Numbered from the stretch's first letter, positions 24,131 to 37,130 are shown. The stretch is 64,000 bases of DNA from Telopea speciosissima (GCF_018873765.1 NC_057923.1:57220593-57284592), one strand, 5' to 3'. Made by a program: numbers and translations. The notes: generated by a model from the sequence alone, not told the origin.

Positions 24131-26515
24131 TCCCTTGTTATGTTAAACCACCTAATCCACCCTAAAATTGATGTGGACTATTTTTTGATGATGTGGCATG
24201 TGGGCTATAATACGGTAACAATGTAACATTCTCCATTTAGAATCTGCGTTCCCTAGATCAAGGACACATCAATTATGATGGTTACCAGAGAGGATATGAA
24301 TCGGCGGTTCGGTTTGATTCTGGTTGGGTTGATCTATTTCGATTTGTTACTTGGTCAACCTGAAACCAAATTGTAAAGAAAGTTTCGGTTTCAGTCAGAT
24401 TGATTTTGGTCCGATTTGATTTGATTATTGGTCTGTAATTGGACTACCATCAGATTTCGTCTGGACTCAGTTTTTATCAAGTTTGGTCCACTGTCAGTTT
24501 CAATCGGTGCATTTGATCGATCTAGATTGGTTTTGCCAAGTTCCATAAAACCCAATCTAAAAACAAGTCATTAAAGGTTTGGTTCGAGCTGAATCAGTTG
24601 ATTTTTGTCGGTCCAATCCTTATCTGAATCGGGTCCAGCCAATTTTGATCTAATTCCATTCTAGATTGACAGAAATCAATTGGAAATCGGCCAAATTCCA
24701 TTTGAACCCTAGAACAAGAAGAATTGGGATCAGGTTTGGCCGATTCCGATTCCGATTCCAATTCAAACTCAATCTCTGATTTTAAAATCCATGATTAGAC
24801 CACATCAACTTATCGTTGGATTGGAATCTAAAATAAAAAAAAGTATACATTCCAATCCAACGATGTTGGAACAGGATGTACAAAAATCTTCGTAGTACGT
24901 ATCTATATCATATAAATACGCAATAGCCAATCCGTAACTTTAACGTCTGCGGTTTCTGATTGGGGAAGAGACAGGAAAGATAAATAGGGTCCGGGCCGTC
25001 AACGGTCTTCCCGACAGCTTTTTTTAAACTATTGTTTGCTTTGGCAGATAAGAAGCGTTTTTTTTTTCTTTCCTTTCTTTTATATTTAATTTTTTTTTCT
25101 TTTTCTTTTCTTACACGTATATATATTCGTTGTTTGTTTTATAGTAAAAAGAAGAAAAAGAGAGAAAAAAAATAAAATAAAATAAAAAGGAAAAACCCGG
25201 ATTACATATAACGTAGGTTTCGGGATTTGAACTTTTTGGTTAATATTTTAAGTAATATTTTAAGTGTGGTTTTAGCTTTTACAGCACAGCAATAGTTGAC
25301 TGTATTTTATTTTCTAAACCTCCAAACTTTGGTCTTCAAGGCTCTTCTTAAAACCTCCTGCCTACCTTACTCACTCTTTGTCTTGGTGTGTAATCGGGTC
25401 AGGTCGGGTCGGGTCAAGATATCCAAACATATCTATGCTAGATTTCCAGTTCTGCCCTTGATATAGTGTTTCCTTCCAATGTAGTCCCTTCTCTCTTTTT
25501 TTCCTTCTTTAAATTCTTACAAAGAAAGGTTTGAATTTTATTAAATGAAAATTCAGGAAATCTGATTCACTTCTCTTTTTCTTTTTCCTGTTTTTTTTTG
25601 TTTGGAGGGGGGGGGGGGGGGTGGTGGGGTTTCAAATGGATTTTAAATTAAAATTACATTGAATAAAGAATCTCTTTGTATGATTGATTTTATATATGAT
25701 AATCAAGTAGTATCATAAAAGGGTTATATTTTAATCTCCTAATCCAATTCCCTTGCCTCATATAAGATTAATAGTGATTTTTTTTTTTGAGTGCAAAAAG
25801 TTGATAGTGTTTGGAAACTTACTTAGTGAATAAGGCAAATCTTTTTCTCACTTGTGAAGCTAATCTCCTAAATTAACAAGAATATCATGTTGAGTGGAAA
25901 TGTATCAATGTTGATTTAGTAGAAAATAAGAAGAAAAATAAAATATCTTAAAAGATAATAAAATTAATTTTAAATTCAACATAAATTTAGGTTTGAGAGG
26001 GAAAAAATGTTAAAAAGAAACCATGAAGTCTTGGGTTTAGACAACTAAAAAACATGTGTTGTTATAATGTTATGGGAGAGGGTTGGCCACGCCACCCTCT
26101 CAAGGTAAGCGAGCGGCCTTGCCCAATGAGAGTGGAGGGATGGGAAGGATAAGGTGTTCCTTTCCAATGGGGAGGGGGGAGAGAGATAGACACAAGGTGG
26201 GCCCTCTGGCGGCATGTTCACCCTTTTTCCTAGTGTTATATTTTATAATAAGCTTTATTTGTTTAAAAGAAATTAAAGGGACATTTTTTTTGTGAATAAT
26301 TAGGAATGAAATGTGATTTTAAACTAATTATAATTTATAAATGGTGGTTGTTTATTATTTCCCTCTAATTTTTCATTTAAAGAAACAATTTCATTTCCAT
26401 TGCAAACCAAGATTTTTCTTTATATTTATCTTTAATTACTTATCGATATACTAGATATATTGACATATGATTTTGATTTGTTTTAGTTTAGTTTTGGTAT
26501 GGATTTATATAATTT
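24131..26515. other. Intergenic, repeats only
   Basis: 24290–24790 is rich in CGGTTTGATT/AATCGGCC-type motifs, like a degenerate MITE. 25605–25625 is a G-run after a T-run. No gene seen. Confidence 0.45.
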
Positions 26516-26521
26516 ATAATA

Positions 26522-26977
26522 GGGAAAAAGAACATTGCTTGGTCGTGTGACTCCTGCACCCAAATACATGAGCGTTGAAATTACAATCACCCCTCCTAAA
26601 ATAAAAAATCCCATCTGTGTTGATGCCTCTATGTGTGTTCTCATTGGCTCCTTTGCTGGTGCAATAGCTACATGACCAATGCGTGCTCTCATTGGCTCCT
26701 TCGTTGGTGTAACAGCTGCATGACCAATGCGTGCTCTTATTGGCTCCTGCGCTGGTGCAGGAGCTTCACGATCAAGTAGTGATCTCTTGCCCTTTATAAT
26801 AAAAGGTACACCACCCAGTCGTGTGTTGTGGCGTGTACTTGCGCCCAGGGACAACTGGACACAAAATGACTGCCTCGCCCCCATGAAAAGGTAGGGGTGT
26901 GTTGGTCATTTTGCACCCAACTATGTCTGGGCACTGGTACACTCCACAATACATGACCGAGTGGTGTTCTTTCTCCC
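26522..26977. mobile_element. MITE with ATAATA flanks and internal 48-bp tandem repeats
   Basis: The left end GGGAAAAAGAACATTGCTTGG-like and the reversed right end GGGAGAAAGAACACCACTCGG-like are inverted repeats. ATAATA occurs directly outside both ends (26516–26521, 26978–26983), a possible target duplication in AT-rich surroundings. The ends resemble those of the element at 23622–24130. Confidence 0.6.
26635..26778. repeat. Three tandem copies of a 48-bp unit
   Basis: Units start at 26635, 26683 and 26731. The core is CATTGGCTCC…GGTG…GACCAATGC, and the period is exactly 48 bp between the first two starts and the next. The period is a multiple of three, which keeps a minus-strand frame open; that frame is not a recognised protein. 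Confidence 0.85.
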
Positions 26978-27129
26978 ATAATAATATTACTCTTAGAAGA
27001 TTATGAAAATCTTGAACTGTTTATCTATTCTTTTTTACAACAAAACTTCATGACCCTAGGTAGGTGTAAGGATCCTCTCCATAGTGATTGGATTGGAGAG
27101 GTCCAATGAAAGAAATGAGAGAGAGGAGC

Positions 27130-28097
27130 CTAGGATCTCTCTTGCGTTATGCTGACACGAGTCTTATGTGCCAAAAGTTATTGTAACAGTTGGGATCCAC
27201 TATCCAATGAATCTACACACACACACACGACTCTTATGTGGCAAAAGTTATTGTAACAGCTAGGATCCACTATCCAACGGATCAACACACACACATTTGA
27301 CCTCTCCAAATACCTAAAGAGGATCCGTTACCTTTGGGTTATCCATGTTATGCATTATACTGGCACGAGTCTTATGTGACAGAAGTTATTGTAATGGCTG
27401 GGATGCACTATCCAGTGTGGCCTCTCCAAATACCTAAAGAGGAGCTGTTACCTTTGGGTTATCCATGCTATGCATTATGCTGACACGAGTCTTATGTGGC
27501 AGAAGTTAATGTAATAGCTGGGATGCTCTATCGAGTATGGCCTTTCCAAATACCTAAAGAGGAGCCGTTACCTTCGTACTACCCATGCTATGCATTATGC
27601 TGAAACGAGTCTTATGTGACAAAAGTTATTGTAACAGCTGGAATCCACTATCCAACGAATCCACCGATGAAAGAAATGAAAGAGAGGAGTCTAGGATCTC
27701 TCTCTCTCCCACACACACACACACATATTTGACCTCACCAAATACCTAAAGAGGAGCCGTTATCTTTGGGCTACCCATGCTATGCATTATGTTGACACGA
27801 GTCTTATGTGGCAGAAGCTATTGTAATAGCTGGGATGCACTATCTCGTGTGGCCTCTCCAAATACCTAAAGAGGAGCCATTACCTTCGGGCTACCCATGC
27901 TATGCATTATGTTGAACGAGTCTTATGTGGAAAAGTTATTGTAACAGCTGGGATCCATTATCCAACGCTTTCACACATATTTGACCTCTCTAAATACCTA
28001 AAGAGGAGCCGTTACCTTTGGGCTACCCATGCCATGCATAATGCTGACACGAGTCTTATGTGGCAAAAGTTAGTGTAACAGCTGGGATCCACTATTC

Positions 28098-28130
<33 letters not shown>

Positions 28131-28270
28131 CTGGCCTTTCCAAATACCTAAAGAGGAGCCGTTACCTTCGAGCTACCCATACTATGCATTATGTTGACAC
28201 GAGTCTAATTTGGTAGGAGTTATTGTAACAGCTAGGATACACTATCCAGTGCATCCATCGATGTATTAAT
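27130..28270. repeat. Tandem array, nine divergent copies of a 120–200 bp unit
   Basis: The core GACACGAGTCTTATGTGGC recurs at about 27155, 27229, 27365, 27482, 27603, 27795, 27914, 28044 and 28195. Each copy is followed by a GTTATTGTAACAGCTGGGAT segment. Most then carry CTCCAAATACCTAAAGAGGA and a CCATGCTATGCATTATG segment. Units differ in length mainly through variable (CA)n tracts, the longest at about 28101–28130. It is a young, still variable minisatellite-like array. Confidence 0.85.
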
Positions 28271-28507
28271 GTGGGGTCTATCCACAGCTGTAATCCACTT
28301 CTAGTCGAGATTTTGTATTGAACACCTTCTCTAGCTTTACTCGCATGTAATCGATGTACAATCAAGATCACTGCTATGCAGTGAGTCCACCTCTAAGTTT
28401 GCATTTAGCTGTATGAGTTGGAATCCTAGACATACATCTAAAAAGCATGTGTAGGGAGAGTACACATTCCTTTATTTTGAGAAGAAAACATAAAAATTAT
28501 GGAGAAA

Positions 28508-28635
28508 GTTTTTTCGTCACCCACAGGGAAGGATTCACTCACGAATCTACCGTCATAATTATCATCCCCTAGTTTTTTCGTCACCCACAGGGAAGGATTC
28601 ACTCACGAATCTACCGTCATAATTATCATCCCCTA
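28508..28635. repeat. Perfect 64-bp tandem duplication
   Basis: 28508–28571 and 28572–28635 are identical (start GTTTTTTCGTCACCCACAGG, end CATCCCCTA). The GTTTTTTCGTCACCC motif also occurs reversed near 46545–46560, so it is probably the end of a dispersed MITE family. Confidence 0.85.
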
Positions 28636-28923
28636 TTTTTTTGGAGATTTGAAATGCCTTTCACTATTTCTAGATACCCATCCAAGCACAATGATGGTCA
28701 TTGGTGAAGGAATTCTCCTTTCACAGTAGCGTGAGAAAAACTCGCTCCAATAATTATTTTTGATAGAAAAAAAGGAAGTAACTATTATTAGTAGACAAAT
28801 ATGGAAATGAAGACAAAGAAGGAAAAGCTGAAAAAAAGGTAAGGTAATTTTTGTATTAAAAGGGGTATTTTGGACACAGAAAAATTTTATTATTACCATA
28901 TTTTATTTTCCTCTGTCAATTAT

Positions 28924-28930
28924 TATAAAT
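28924..28930 (+). promoter_or_regulatory. Candidate TATA box of the AHL gene
   Basis: TATAAAT, about 215 bp upstream of the ATG at 29146, which would leave a 5' leader of roughly 190 bp. Prediction only. Confidence 0.4.
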
Positions 28931-29145
28931 GACCAATTTTTTTTTTCCAGGCAACTCACAACTGAAACATTTTACTTGTGGCGCGAGTTGCAGAGAAACG
29001 TCCAGATTTCAAAAAAAGAAAAAAAATGCTGTTCCTTCATCTCTTCTGAGTTCTGAATCCTTCACTGTAACTCCAACCCTTTTCAGTTTTGCTGCTCTAT
29101 TCTCTGTATCTTCCTTTGAAACTTCTGTTACAAGCAAATATATGC

Positions 29146-32100
29146 ATGGAGGGGAGGGAAAGCACCGTCTCTAACTCTACGGCTAACACGGAGAGTGATT
29201 CTCCGGTTAGTGGAGCAGTGCCGAGCGGGGGATTAGTTCCTCAGGCGATGAACATGGCTGTTAACATGAGTATGGAGAGAAGTCTCGGAGGTGGAGTTGT
29301 AGGTGGAGTAGATATGATGATGGGTAAGAAGAAAAGAGGGAGGCCAAGAAAGTATGCTCCCGATGGGAGCTTAGCATTGGTTCTTTCACAGGGCTATTCT
29401 TCACCTCCATCTCCTGACTTCTCTGCAAAGCGAGGTAGAGGGCGGCCACCTGGTTCTGGTAATCGGCAGCTACTTGCGTCTTTAGGTGAGTTCAAATATA
29501 GGAAATGGTAAAATGGAACATGCAGAACTTGAATTAAGTGAGAAATGCATCTGATCTGGTTTGGTTCCATATGAGAATTCTCCTTATAACTTTAGAGATG
29601 GTGTCTGATTTCTGTGGTTGATTAAGTTATACTTTTAAGAAAATTAAAATTGACGTTCTATTGATAAAATGCTCTGTTTGGTGGGTTTGAGATTTTAGTT
29701 TTGAATTTTAATTCGTGACAAAAAATGAGATATACTGGATTTGGGTTTTCCCTTCTTTTTTTTTTTCTAATTTTTTTCCCCTCCTGATAGAGATTCATTG
29801 ATTTGTAATTTTTTTTTTTTTAAAATATTTTTCTCTCACAAATGAAAGTCATTTGTGGTTTTAGTTTGTAAGGAGCTTTCACTCCTAGTTAAATGAACAC
29901 AGAAAACAGGTTGAATTTAGAGAATTTTTCTGTGGAATTTTGGAAAAGTTTTTGTTAGTAATGATGAAATGTGCTAGCTTTGCAGTTGAGCTTGGAATAA
30001 GCAACCTGGTAGTGGAAATTGTAAACTGGAAAGTGACTCTCACCAGTATAATTGTGCTTCTGAACAAATTTGCTCCTTCATGCACTCTCAGAATTTTACA
30101 ACTCGATTGTTTTCGGCTTGTAAATATGTTTGAATATGGTTCAACAGTTTTACATGTACAGAGGCAAATAGTGCAGTGAATTTTCTTGCCACGGTTGCAG
30201 CCTTAAGTAGATACAGTATACTTTGGTTGAGTCCACCTTCTCCTTATTGACATAGTTTTCTCTTTGAAGATGTAAAAGGAAGAAGAGGCCTTGTTCTAAA
30301 GGGGTTTTTGTACATAATGTCAGTTTAATGTATTATATTAAGATATCTTTAGTCAACCGAAAAATAAAATATGGAAATGAGCTTAATAAATATTTATGGT
30401 CTGGTTGGAAAGGTTTAAACCTTTTTGTGTGAATGAGCAACTAGTTGATTTAAAGAAATGCTTCCAATTTAAAAAAGAGGGGCTCTATTTAAATCGAATG
30501 TAGACGGCTTGATAGAACAGGTGACTTGGTTCAATCTCACTACTGATACTCTGATATGTTGTTTTAAGGTGACTGGGTTGCAAACACAGCTGGAGGAAAC
30601 TTCATGCCACATGTGGTTACAATAAGTACAGGAGAGGTAATACATTGATTATGCAAGTTGGCTTAAGTGGCCCCTTGAATTTGAAATTATCATTCTTTAC
30701 TTGTAAGTTTGAAAACTGCAAGAGATCCATTAATGAACTTATGATCTGGGTTGGCTTTACATGACAGTGTTATATTTGTTATTTTTAGGATGTTGCGGAC
30801 AAAATATTTTCATTTGCTCAAAAGGGTCCTCGAGCTATTTGCATTCTCTCGGCCAATGGATCTGTTTCTAATGTTACCATTCGTCAGCCTGGCTATTGTG
30901 GTGGTATTTTGACTTATGAGGTATGATCTTGAACTTTACTTTTTCTCCTTTTCTCTTTTCCTCATTGTTGACTGGTTCGTATTTCAATGGTTTCTCTTCT
31001 CTCTCCCTCATAACTTCAGAATTGAATTCAATCTCAGTCTTTGAGCTCAAACATTGCATGTTCTATTCTCCACTTTAAAACTGCTGAAATGTCTCAGTCT
31101 GCAACCAATCATGTCTGTATGGGCACATGTTTGCTTAGAACCTGTGTAGTTGGATGATTTATGGCTTAATGATGTGAACTAAAATAGGGAGAAGAATGTC
31201 AGTGGAGAAAGCCATTGAGACTGTTTTGCAGGTGCGCAAACTATAAACCATTGAGGGTGCTGTTCAAAATGTACCGAACCCCAAATAAAGTTGGATGCAG
31301 TCATAGCTAAACAGTGTTTTGTGTCTTGAGATTCATCTACACTGCTCTAAAAGTTTGTTGTTATTATTTGCAATCTATTTAATGCATCCTGTTTGCTGGA
31401 CTGATTAGATTGTTTGCTCAGTTAGACTAGTCTTTTACCTTTTTGAAGTCATATTATTGTAGATGCTAATATACCTGAAATCCTCCCACTTCCCAAACCT
31501 TTTTTGAGCCACCTTCTTGTTAACCTCGTAAGTATCTCTTCTACACTATGAAGTTTTCTATTATAGTGAATTAAATGAAGTTTCATTGTCTTCTATATTC
31601 AAAAAAACAGGAGATAATGGCTAAGATGAATTGGTTGATGTATAAAACATTATCAATAAGGATAAAATTTGATTTTCCTATTTTTTCTCAGTTATTCTGC
31701 CTCAAGGCAACTTTTTGTTGATTTCTTGGGGCTTCATCAGCATATTATCTGCAACAAATAATGACCACTTTATTTAGATCTTTTGATGGCCTCCTAATTT
31801 TCCCCTGAAATGATGTGGCAGAGAAGAACTTGATGTCAGCATATAATATGGTTTTTGAGCATAATTAATGGATGTTGTTGATACAGGAAAGGAATTCGAT
31901 AATGCCCCAGGAATGTAGTGTCTCAAAAAAGTGGAAAACCAATAACATAACTAACATTTATCATAAAGGAATGCCATAAGTAATAGAAGCTGCAGTACTG
32001 AGTACAAAAGGTGGCACATGTTTTGTATTTCTAATTAATTTCACCATATAAAATGTTTTGATAGAATACAGACCTGGTGGAATTAGTATTTGTTACCATG

Positions 32101-35100
32101 TTAAGCCTGTGAACAAGTGTTAATACAGCAATTGCAAGACACTTTGTGAAGGATGGCTGTCTCGATTTACTGACCAAATTGGAAATCCAAAAGTTAGGTA
32201 GATCATTCTCATCGCCAACTTATCCAAACCTAGGTTTGCCATTCTAATCTTTTTATGCCAGTCTGTTTTTATTTGAGTCCATATCTTTGTTTATTCAAAC
32301 CCTTTATCTCTGTGTCAACCCATGTCCTATTAAAGCCTTCAACCTTCACTGATTCACCCATTTCTACTAATATTGTCATTGATTTATGCTGCACATAACC
32401 AAACCACTTGAGTTGACTTTCCAAACGTTTAGGCAATTATGTTTAGGTTATTGATTGCCTAACATTGTTCTTGTTAGGCCAGGTTTTTTGGTATATAATT
32501 ATTTTTTTATTGTTATGCATCAGTTGCATGAAAGTCAAATTCCATGGGCAACATGCTCTTCAATCTCTCCTCATGGATAATTGAGCTCAGATAACTAAAA
32601 TGGTTGCCTTGGGATATTTCTCGGCTATCAACCTTTACTGCTTTATTGGTTTTCCTTATGTTTGCTTTAGTATCGCAGCACAATTTTATTATTTATTTAT
32701 CCTCCTTAGTCTCGTCAATCAGAGAGATGCTATCTAAAGAAAAGGACCACTGAAGCTTATACTAGTCAAGAAAATTAAATTCCTAACTAATTTCAAAATT
32801 AGTTAGGAATCTACTTTTTCTTTTCTATTTCTCTCATTCTAGTGAGCAGTCTGTTCTACATTCCTGAATCAAGCTGCTGTATAGTTTGTAACTTCCGTTT
32901 AACTCCTGCTTTTGAAACCTTTTGCACTTATAGTGTTGTCTTTGTTTAGTAACTTTGAGTTCCTCTGATGTCCCTTGATCTCCTTGTCCTGCCTGAACTC
33001 CTCCTTTGTAATCGACCTTCATTGCTTTAGCTCTGTTTTGACATGGCTATATTTAATTTCATTTTCACTAACTTCTGTTTGAAACTGCATGTAATCATGT
33101 GTTTGAATTGACAAACTAATGCAGTGGGATGGACATTGGATAAACTTCATCAAAAGTCCTTGTTAATCTTGAAATTGAATATCCAGAGAATTTTAATGTT
33201 AAAATTACTGCATATTTTCTGAAAAATTTTCAGATTATATCTATGGCATAAATTTAATTTGTTGACTTGCATAAAGTAATGGTGTGAAACCAGTTTTTGT
33301 TTTCCTTTCCCTCTATTTTTTTTTTTCTCTCTTTTTATTTTAAAAGGAATCCTTTTTCAAAGACAACCCGTGGGAAAGCCTTTTTATGTGCTTCTACGTG
33401 TCAATGTTTCCTTCAATGCTTAAGAGCGGACTAAATGATAAGAAAACATATATATTTTTTTAAAAAAATTGGTTGGTAATCATAAAAACCACAAAAATAA
33501 AGAGGGGAAAATGAGAGGAAACCCAAGTTTAAGTTATGGGACTCTTTTCAAGCTATTTTGATACCAATTAATTCCTTTCTTGTTCTGAAAGTCATCTTGC
33601 ATTGACATACTTGTGAGAATAACAACACACAACTTCCTTTTTTGTTCTATCCCAAAAGACTTCCTATCATGTCCTAATCATATTTCCTACCCAGATCCTG
33701 AACTCAACTGGCAAAACTTATAAAACTATTTGTGGCCGGCTACATGAGTCATGCCCCACCATTCCACTCTCACTTTAGGGTCACATCGGCTGCTAACGCA
33801 CTATGTATTTGCTCACCACTTCAACCCAGGTCATCGTTCACCTGTTCCTTGTCTTTCTACCACCTCTAATTTGCACCGAATCACTCCATCTCACTCATAG
33901 TTGTCAAGGCGTTGCCTAGAAGGACTCCTTGGTCGCCTAAGTGTTGCTTAGGTGCCTTTTTGGTGTCGCCCTGATTTTTTCCCTGCTCCAACATCTAGAG
34001 TCGCCTAGTCGCAGTGACAACTATGATCTCACTTGTGCATTTGATGGTTTATGATGCAAATGGTCAAACAATCTCACTTCACCTTTTCTTAATTTGTTGA
34101 CTTTTGATATTACTCCTAAGTTGTTTTTTTTTTTGAATGTATGCATTTTTTTTTTATAATCTCTGTCCTAGTCATGCCACTCATCCATCTCAATGGCCTC
34201 ATGTTCATTACGGTCAACTTTTGTATTTGTTGGTTCTTTATTGCCAGCATTCAGCTCCATACAACATTTCTGGTCCATTGGTATATAATACTATTTGCCT
34301 TATTAAACTCCAAGGAAAGTTCTACGTAACAACTAGAAGATTGGCTATGTTGTGTGAGCTGAATGTTGGGCGATAAAGAAACAACACACATACAAAATAA
34401 GTATAGCTAAGATGAGAATGTTGAGATGGATGAGTGATAAAACTAGAAAAGACAGCATAGAGAATGAAAATTTTGAGATCATCTAGGAGTGGCCCCAGTA
34501 GAAGATAAGTTGAAGGAGCATTGTTTAATGTGGTATGGACATTTGCAGCAGAGGCTTTTGAGTGCAGCTGTAAGAAAGAGTGAATGATACAAATTAGTGT
34601 TGGTAATGTGGCCAAGTGGCCTCATCCATATCCACAAGTAACGCATGGAAAGACCCACAATAATAATGGAGAAGATGGGCGATTCCGTGATTTCCGTATG
34701 GGCCTTATATCCAACGGCTCTATAGTCTCCTAAACCAGCTATAAGAAGATGGAGTTGGGAGATGGAAAAAATACAAGCGAGATTGTGGGAAATCACAAGT
34801 GGAGCCCTAAAAGCTTTTGATTTCCCACAATCTTGCTTGCATTTTTTCTATCTCCCAACTCCATCTTCTTATAGCTGGTTTAGGAGACTATAGAGCCGTT
34901 GGATATAAGGCCCATACGGAAATCACGGAATCGCCCATCTTCTCCATTATTATTGTGGGTCTTTCCATTTATTACTTGCGGATATGGATGAGGCCACTTG
35001 GCCACATTACCAACAATTAGAAGTATTAAAAGACCAAGAGGTAGACCAAAAGTGACTCAGGAAGTAGTGAGGAAAGATATGAATATCCTAGGCTTGACAA

Positions 35101-37130
35101 CTAATATGAACTTAAATGAGTTGAGTGACGGAACAAAATTAGTTGGGAAAAGTCTTAGTTGAGTTGAGTGGTTGAGTTGCTGGTTACAGGTTGTATATGA
35201 GGCCACGATGTGAACTTTAATGTTTAGCTGCTACTGCAAATATATTAGCCAGATTCCTTTATTAATAGACCTTTTCATTATAAAATTGCTTTTGAGAAAC
35301 AGCAGTAGCAAGTCATTCCACTGGACCTTTTTGGGTCCTTTGAGGTTCCATAGAGCCTTATTCTAAATGAGTATAGTAGCTCATTGTGGTTCCATTATGT
35401 GCTTAGATTGTTGTTTTTTAACTGTATGCCATGCATTTTTCTGATTAGCTTTGTGATTCTACTTCCCATTGCTATCTTGCTGGTTCATTTGTGTTATCAT
35501 GCAATTTTCAATGCCTGCCTCCATGTTGTCTGAGAGATAACTGTCATTCAGTATCTTAAAGATGTAAGTAAGATCAAGGCAAGCTTTCCCTTCTCGCCTG
35601 ATTAGAACTTGTGAACTCTGAGTCAACAAAAGTACATGTTTTCCCCCATTTGTAAAGATCTGTACAGTTCTAATTCAAGGTTTTCTGTTCAATATTTATT
35701 CATCTTTTTAATGGAACTATTCTTCATTGTTTTAATTCATTTCAAAGTGAATCCATTCTTCGGAGTAGATGGATAGCGCATCAGAGGGAATGTGCTGTTA
35801 ATTATATTTGGTCTGTGCAGGGCCGTTTTGAGATATTGTCTTTATCTGGGTCCTATTCATTCACTGAAACTGGTGGTGGTATACGCAATAGAACTGGTGG
35901 GCTAAGTGTTTCATTGGCTGGCCCTGATGGTCGTGTGATTGGTGGTGTGGTTGCAGGTCTATTATTGGCAGCTAGCCCAATCCAAGTAAGGCCTTGCCTT
36001 TTTATTTCTATATGAATGAAATGAATGAAATAACTGTTACTCTCAAGAGAGTTAAAAACTGTCTGCAATATCATATGGACACATTATTTTCTTGCTCTTC
36101 CTGACATCCTATATGCATGTTGGACCACTAAACCAGTATGATTATCACCTTGCAAATCTTACTTGTGATTGTTATGACACTTTTATTTGGTAATTTATAA
36201 GCTTAAAAGTGTTTTTTTCCCTTCATTATCGACATAGAGGAAAGTAGCTTTCAGATAGAGTTACAACTTACAACCCATCACCAGCCTCAATTCAAAGAGA
36301 GCATATATTACCCGAACAACCATATTGCCTAATTACGAAGTGCAAACATTGTTTACCTGAACTTACTGCACAATTGCATACTGAGCACTAAACTCGATGT
36401 GCAACCATTAGCAATACATGTGATAATGGGATAGTGTTCTTGATTGTATTAGAGGTAGAATAAAGCTACCAACTGAATCATATAACATAATTTGATAATT
36501 ACCATCAAAAGGCTAGAATGTAAAGAACAGGGAGTAGATAAGCGCTGATCGATCAATTTACTGTCAAATTTTTATGAAAAGTTTCATGAATGGTTTGAGT
36601 CCCTTGCAAATCACAATAAGAATTTCTATTTTCCCCATGAAATTGAGAAGTAATTGTGGCTTGGCCATGTTTCTACATTTCTAGTCTGAACCTATGATGA
36701 GTGGCTCAACAGCGAGTAGTAGTACTCAAAGAATAAATATTGTTGGTACCATACAGATGCTTGTTGAATAATTCATCTGGGCTTCTGCTTGGTTTTTCAG
36801 GTTGTGGTTGGAAGTTTCATGCCAAATTACAAGCCTCACAAAAAGAAGTACCAGAACGGATATCCAATTGCTTCAGTAATCCCTGTTATCCAAGGTTCCC
36901 CAGATATAGTGACAGCAGCAAGACCGATATCTCAAGCTAGACCTGATGATGGCAACTGTGTCACCCCCACATCTGCATTACCAGAACAGAGCCACGGTGA
37001 AGAAGAGAACAGTGCAAACAGTAATCCAAACCCAAACTCTGGGTTCCAAAGTGCTGATTGGCATGCTTCAGAGTCCAAGCAGGAAAAGAAAGTGTCTCCT
37101 GACATTAATGCATGTGCACCTGGTGAATGA
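29146..37130 (+). CDS. AHL: AT-hook motif nuclear-localized (AHL) protein, type II
   Basis: Exons 29146–29485, 30569–30636, 30789–30920, 35821–35985 and 36801–37130 join in frame to 344 aa. All introns are GT–AG. Two AT-hooks are seen: KKKRGRPRKY (about residues 61–70) and KRGRGRPPGSGNRQ (about 94–107). They bind the minor groove of AT-rich DNA. A single PPC/DUF296 domain follows from FMPHVVTISTGE through NVTIRQPGYCGGILTYEGRF, with the family core GRFEIL at the exon 3/4 junction, ending in VVVGSFMPNY. The tail is low-complexity (Asn/Ser/Pro). Two hooks plus introns fit type II AHLs rather than the intronless type I. AHL proteins form nuclear complexes at matrix-attachment regions and modulate transcription in growth and development. 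The ATG starting MEGRES was chosen because it fits the family N-terminus; an upstream in-frame ATG at 29089 exists. The 4.9-kb third intron is full of mobile elements. Confidence 0.93.
30921..33895 (+). other. AHL intron 3, first part
   Basis: About 3 kb with no recognisable gene or sharp repeat boundary. A small hairpin (CTAACTAATTTC…AATTAGTTAG) lies near 32783–32811. Confidence 0.5.
33896..34025. mobile_element. hAT MITE, 130 bp, with perfect 8-bp target duplication
   Basis: Begins CATAGTTGTCAAGGCG and ends GTGACAACTATG (inverted), with ATCTCACT on both sides at 33888–33895 and 34026–34033. No coding capacity. It looks recently inserted, since the duplication is perfect. Confidence 0.88.
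34270..35160 (+). mobile_element. LINE 3'-end fragment, interrupted by a palindromic insertion
   Basis: Plus-strand pieces read LQGKFYVTTRRLAML (34300–34355), AKMRMLRWMSDKTRKDSIEN (about 34408–34470), then, after the palindrome, RPRGRPK and EVVRKDMNILGL (about 35035–35105). They follow the order KGKFYRT..RPAMLYG…MRMLRWM…RGRPK…V..D that is typical of the C-terminal end of plant RTE-type LINE polyproteins. Stops make it non-functional. The insertion at 34598–35015 splits it. Confidence 0.75.
34598..35015. mobile_element. 418-bp near-perfect palindrome with TG…CA ends and 5-bp target duplication
   Basis: It starts TGTTGGTAATGTGGCC, ends GGCCACATTACCAACA, and both arms (about 200 bp) are almost identical inverted copies around a spacer of about 15–18 bp near 34799–34816. 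ATTAG occurs directly on both sides (34593–34597 and 35016–35020). It sits inside a LINE fragment, whose reading resumes on the far side, proving insertion. The same 66-residue frame is open on opposite strands of the two arms; this follows from the palindrome and is not a gene. Confidence 0.85.
35161..35820 (+). other. AHL intron 3, last part
   Basis: No gene or clear repeat seen; ends in the acceptor GTCTGTGCAG. Confidence 0.6.

Noticed and set aside
26483..26884. 133-aa minus-strand frame with repeated EPMRARIGH
   Set aside because: Created by a 48-bp tandem repeat whose period is a multiple of three, inside a MITE.
27130..28270. CRISPR-like array
   Set aside because: Repeats are long, divergent and contiguous without unique spacers, and the DNA is from a plant nucleus.
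34479..35020. Two identical membrane-like peptides on opposite strands
   Set aside because: Mirror images produced by the 418-bp palindrome; not a gene pair.
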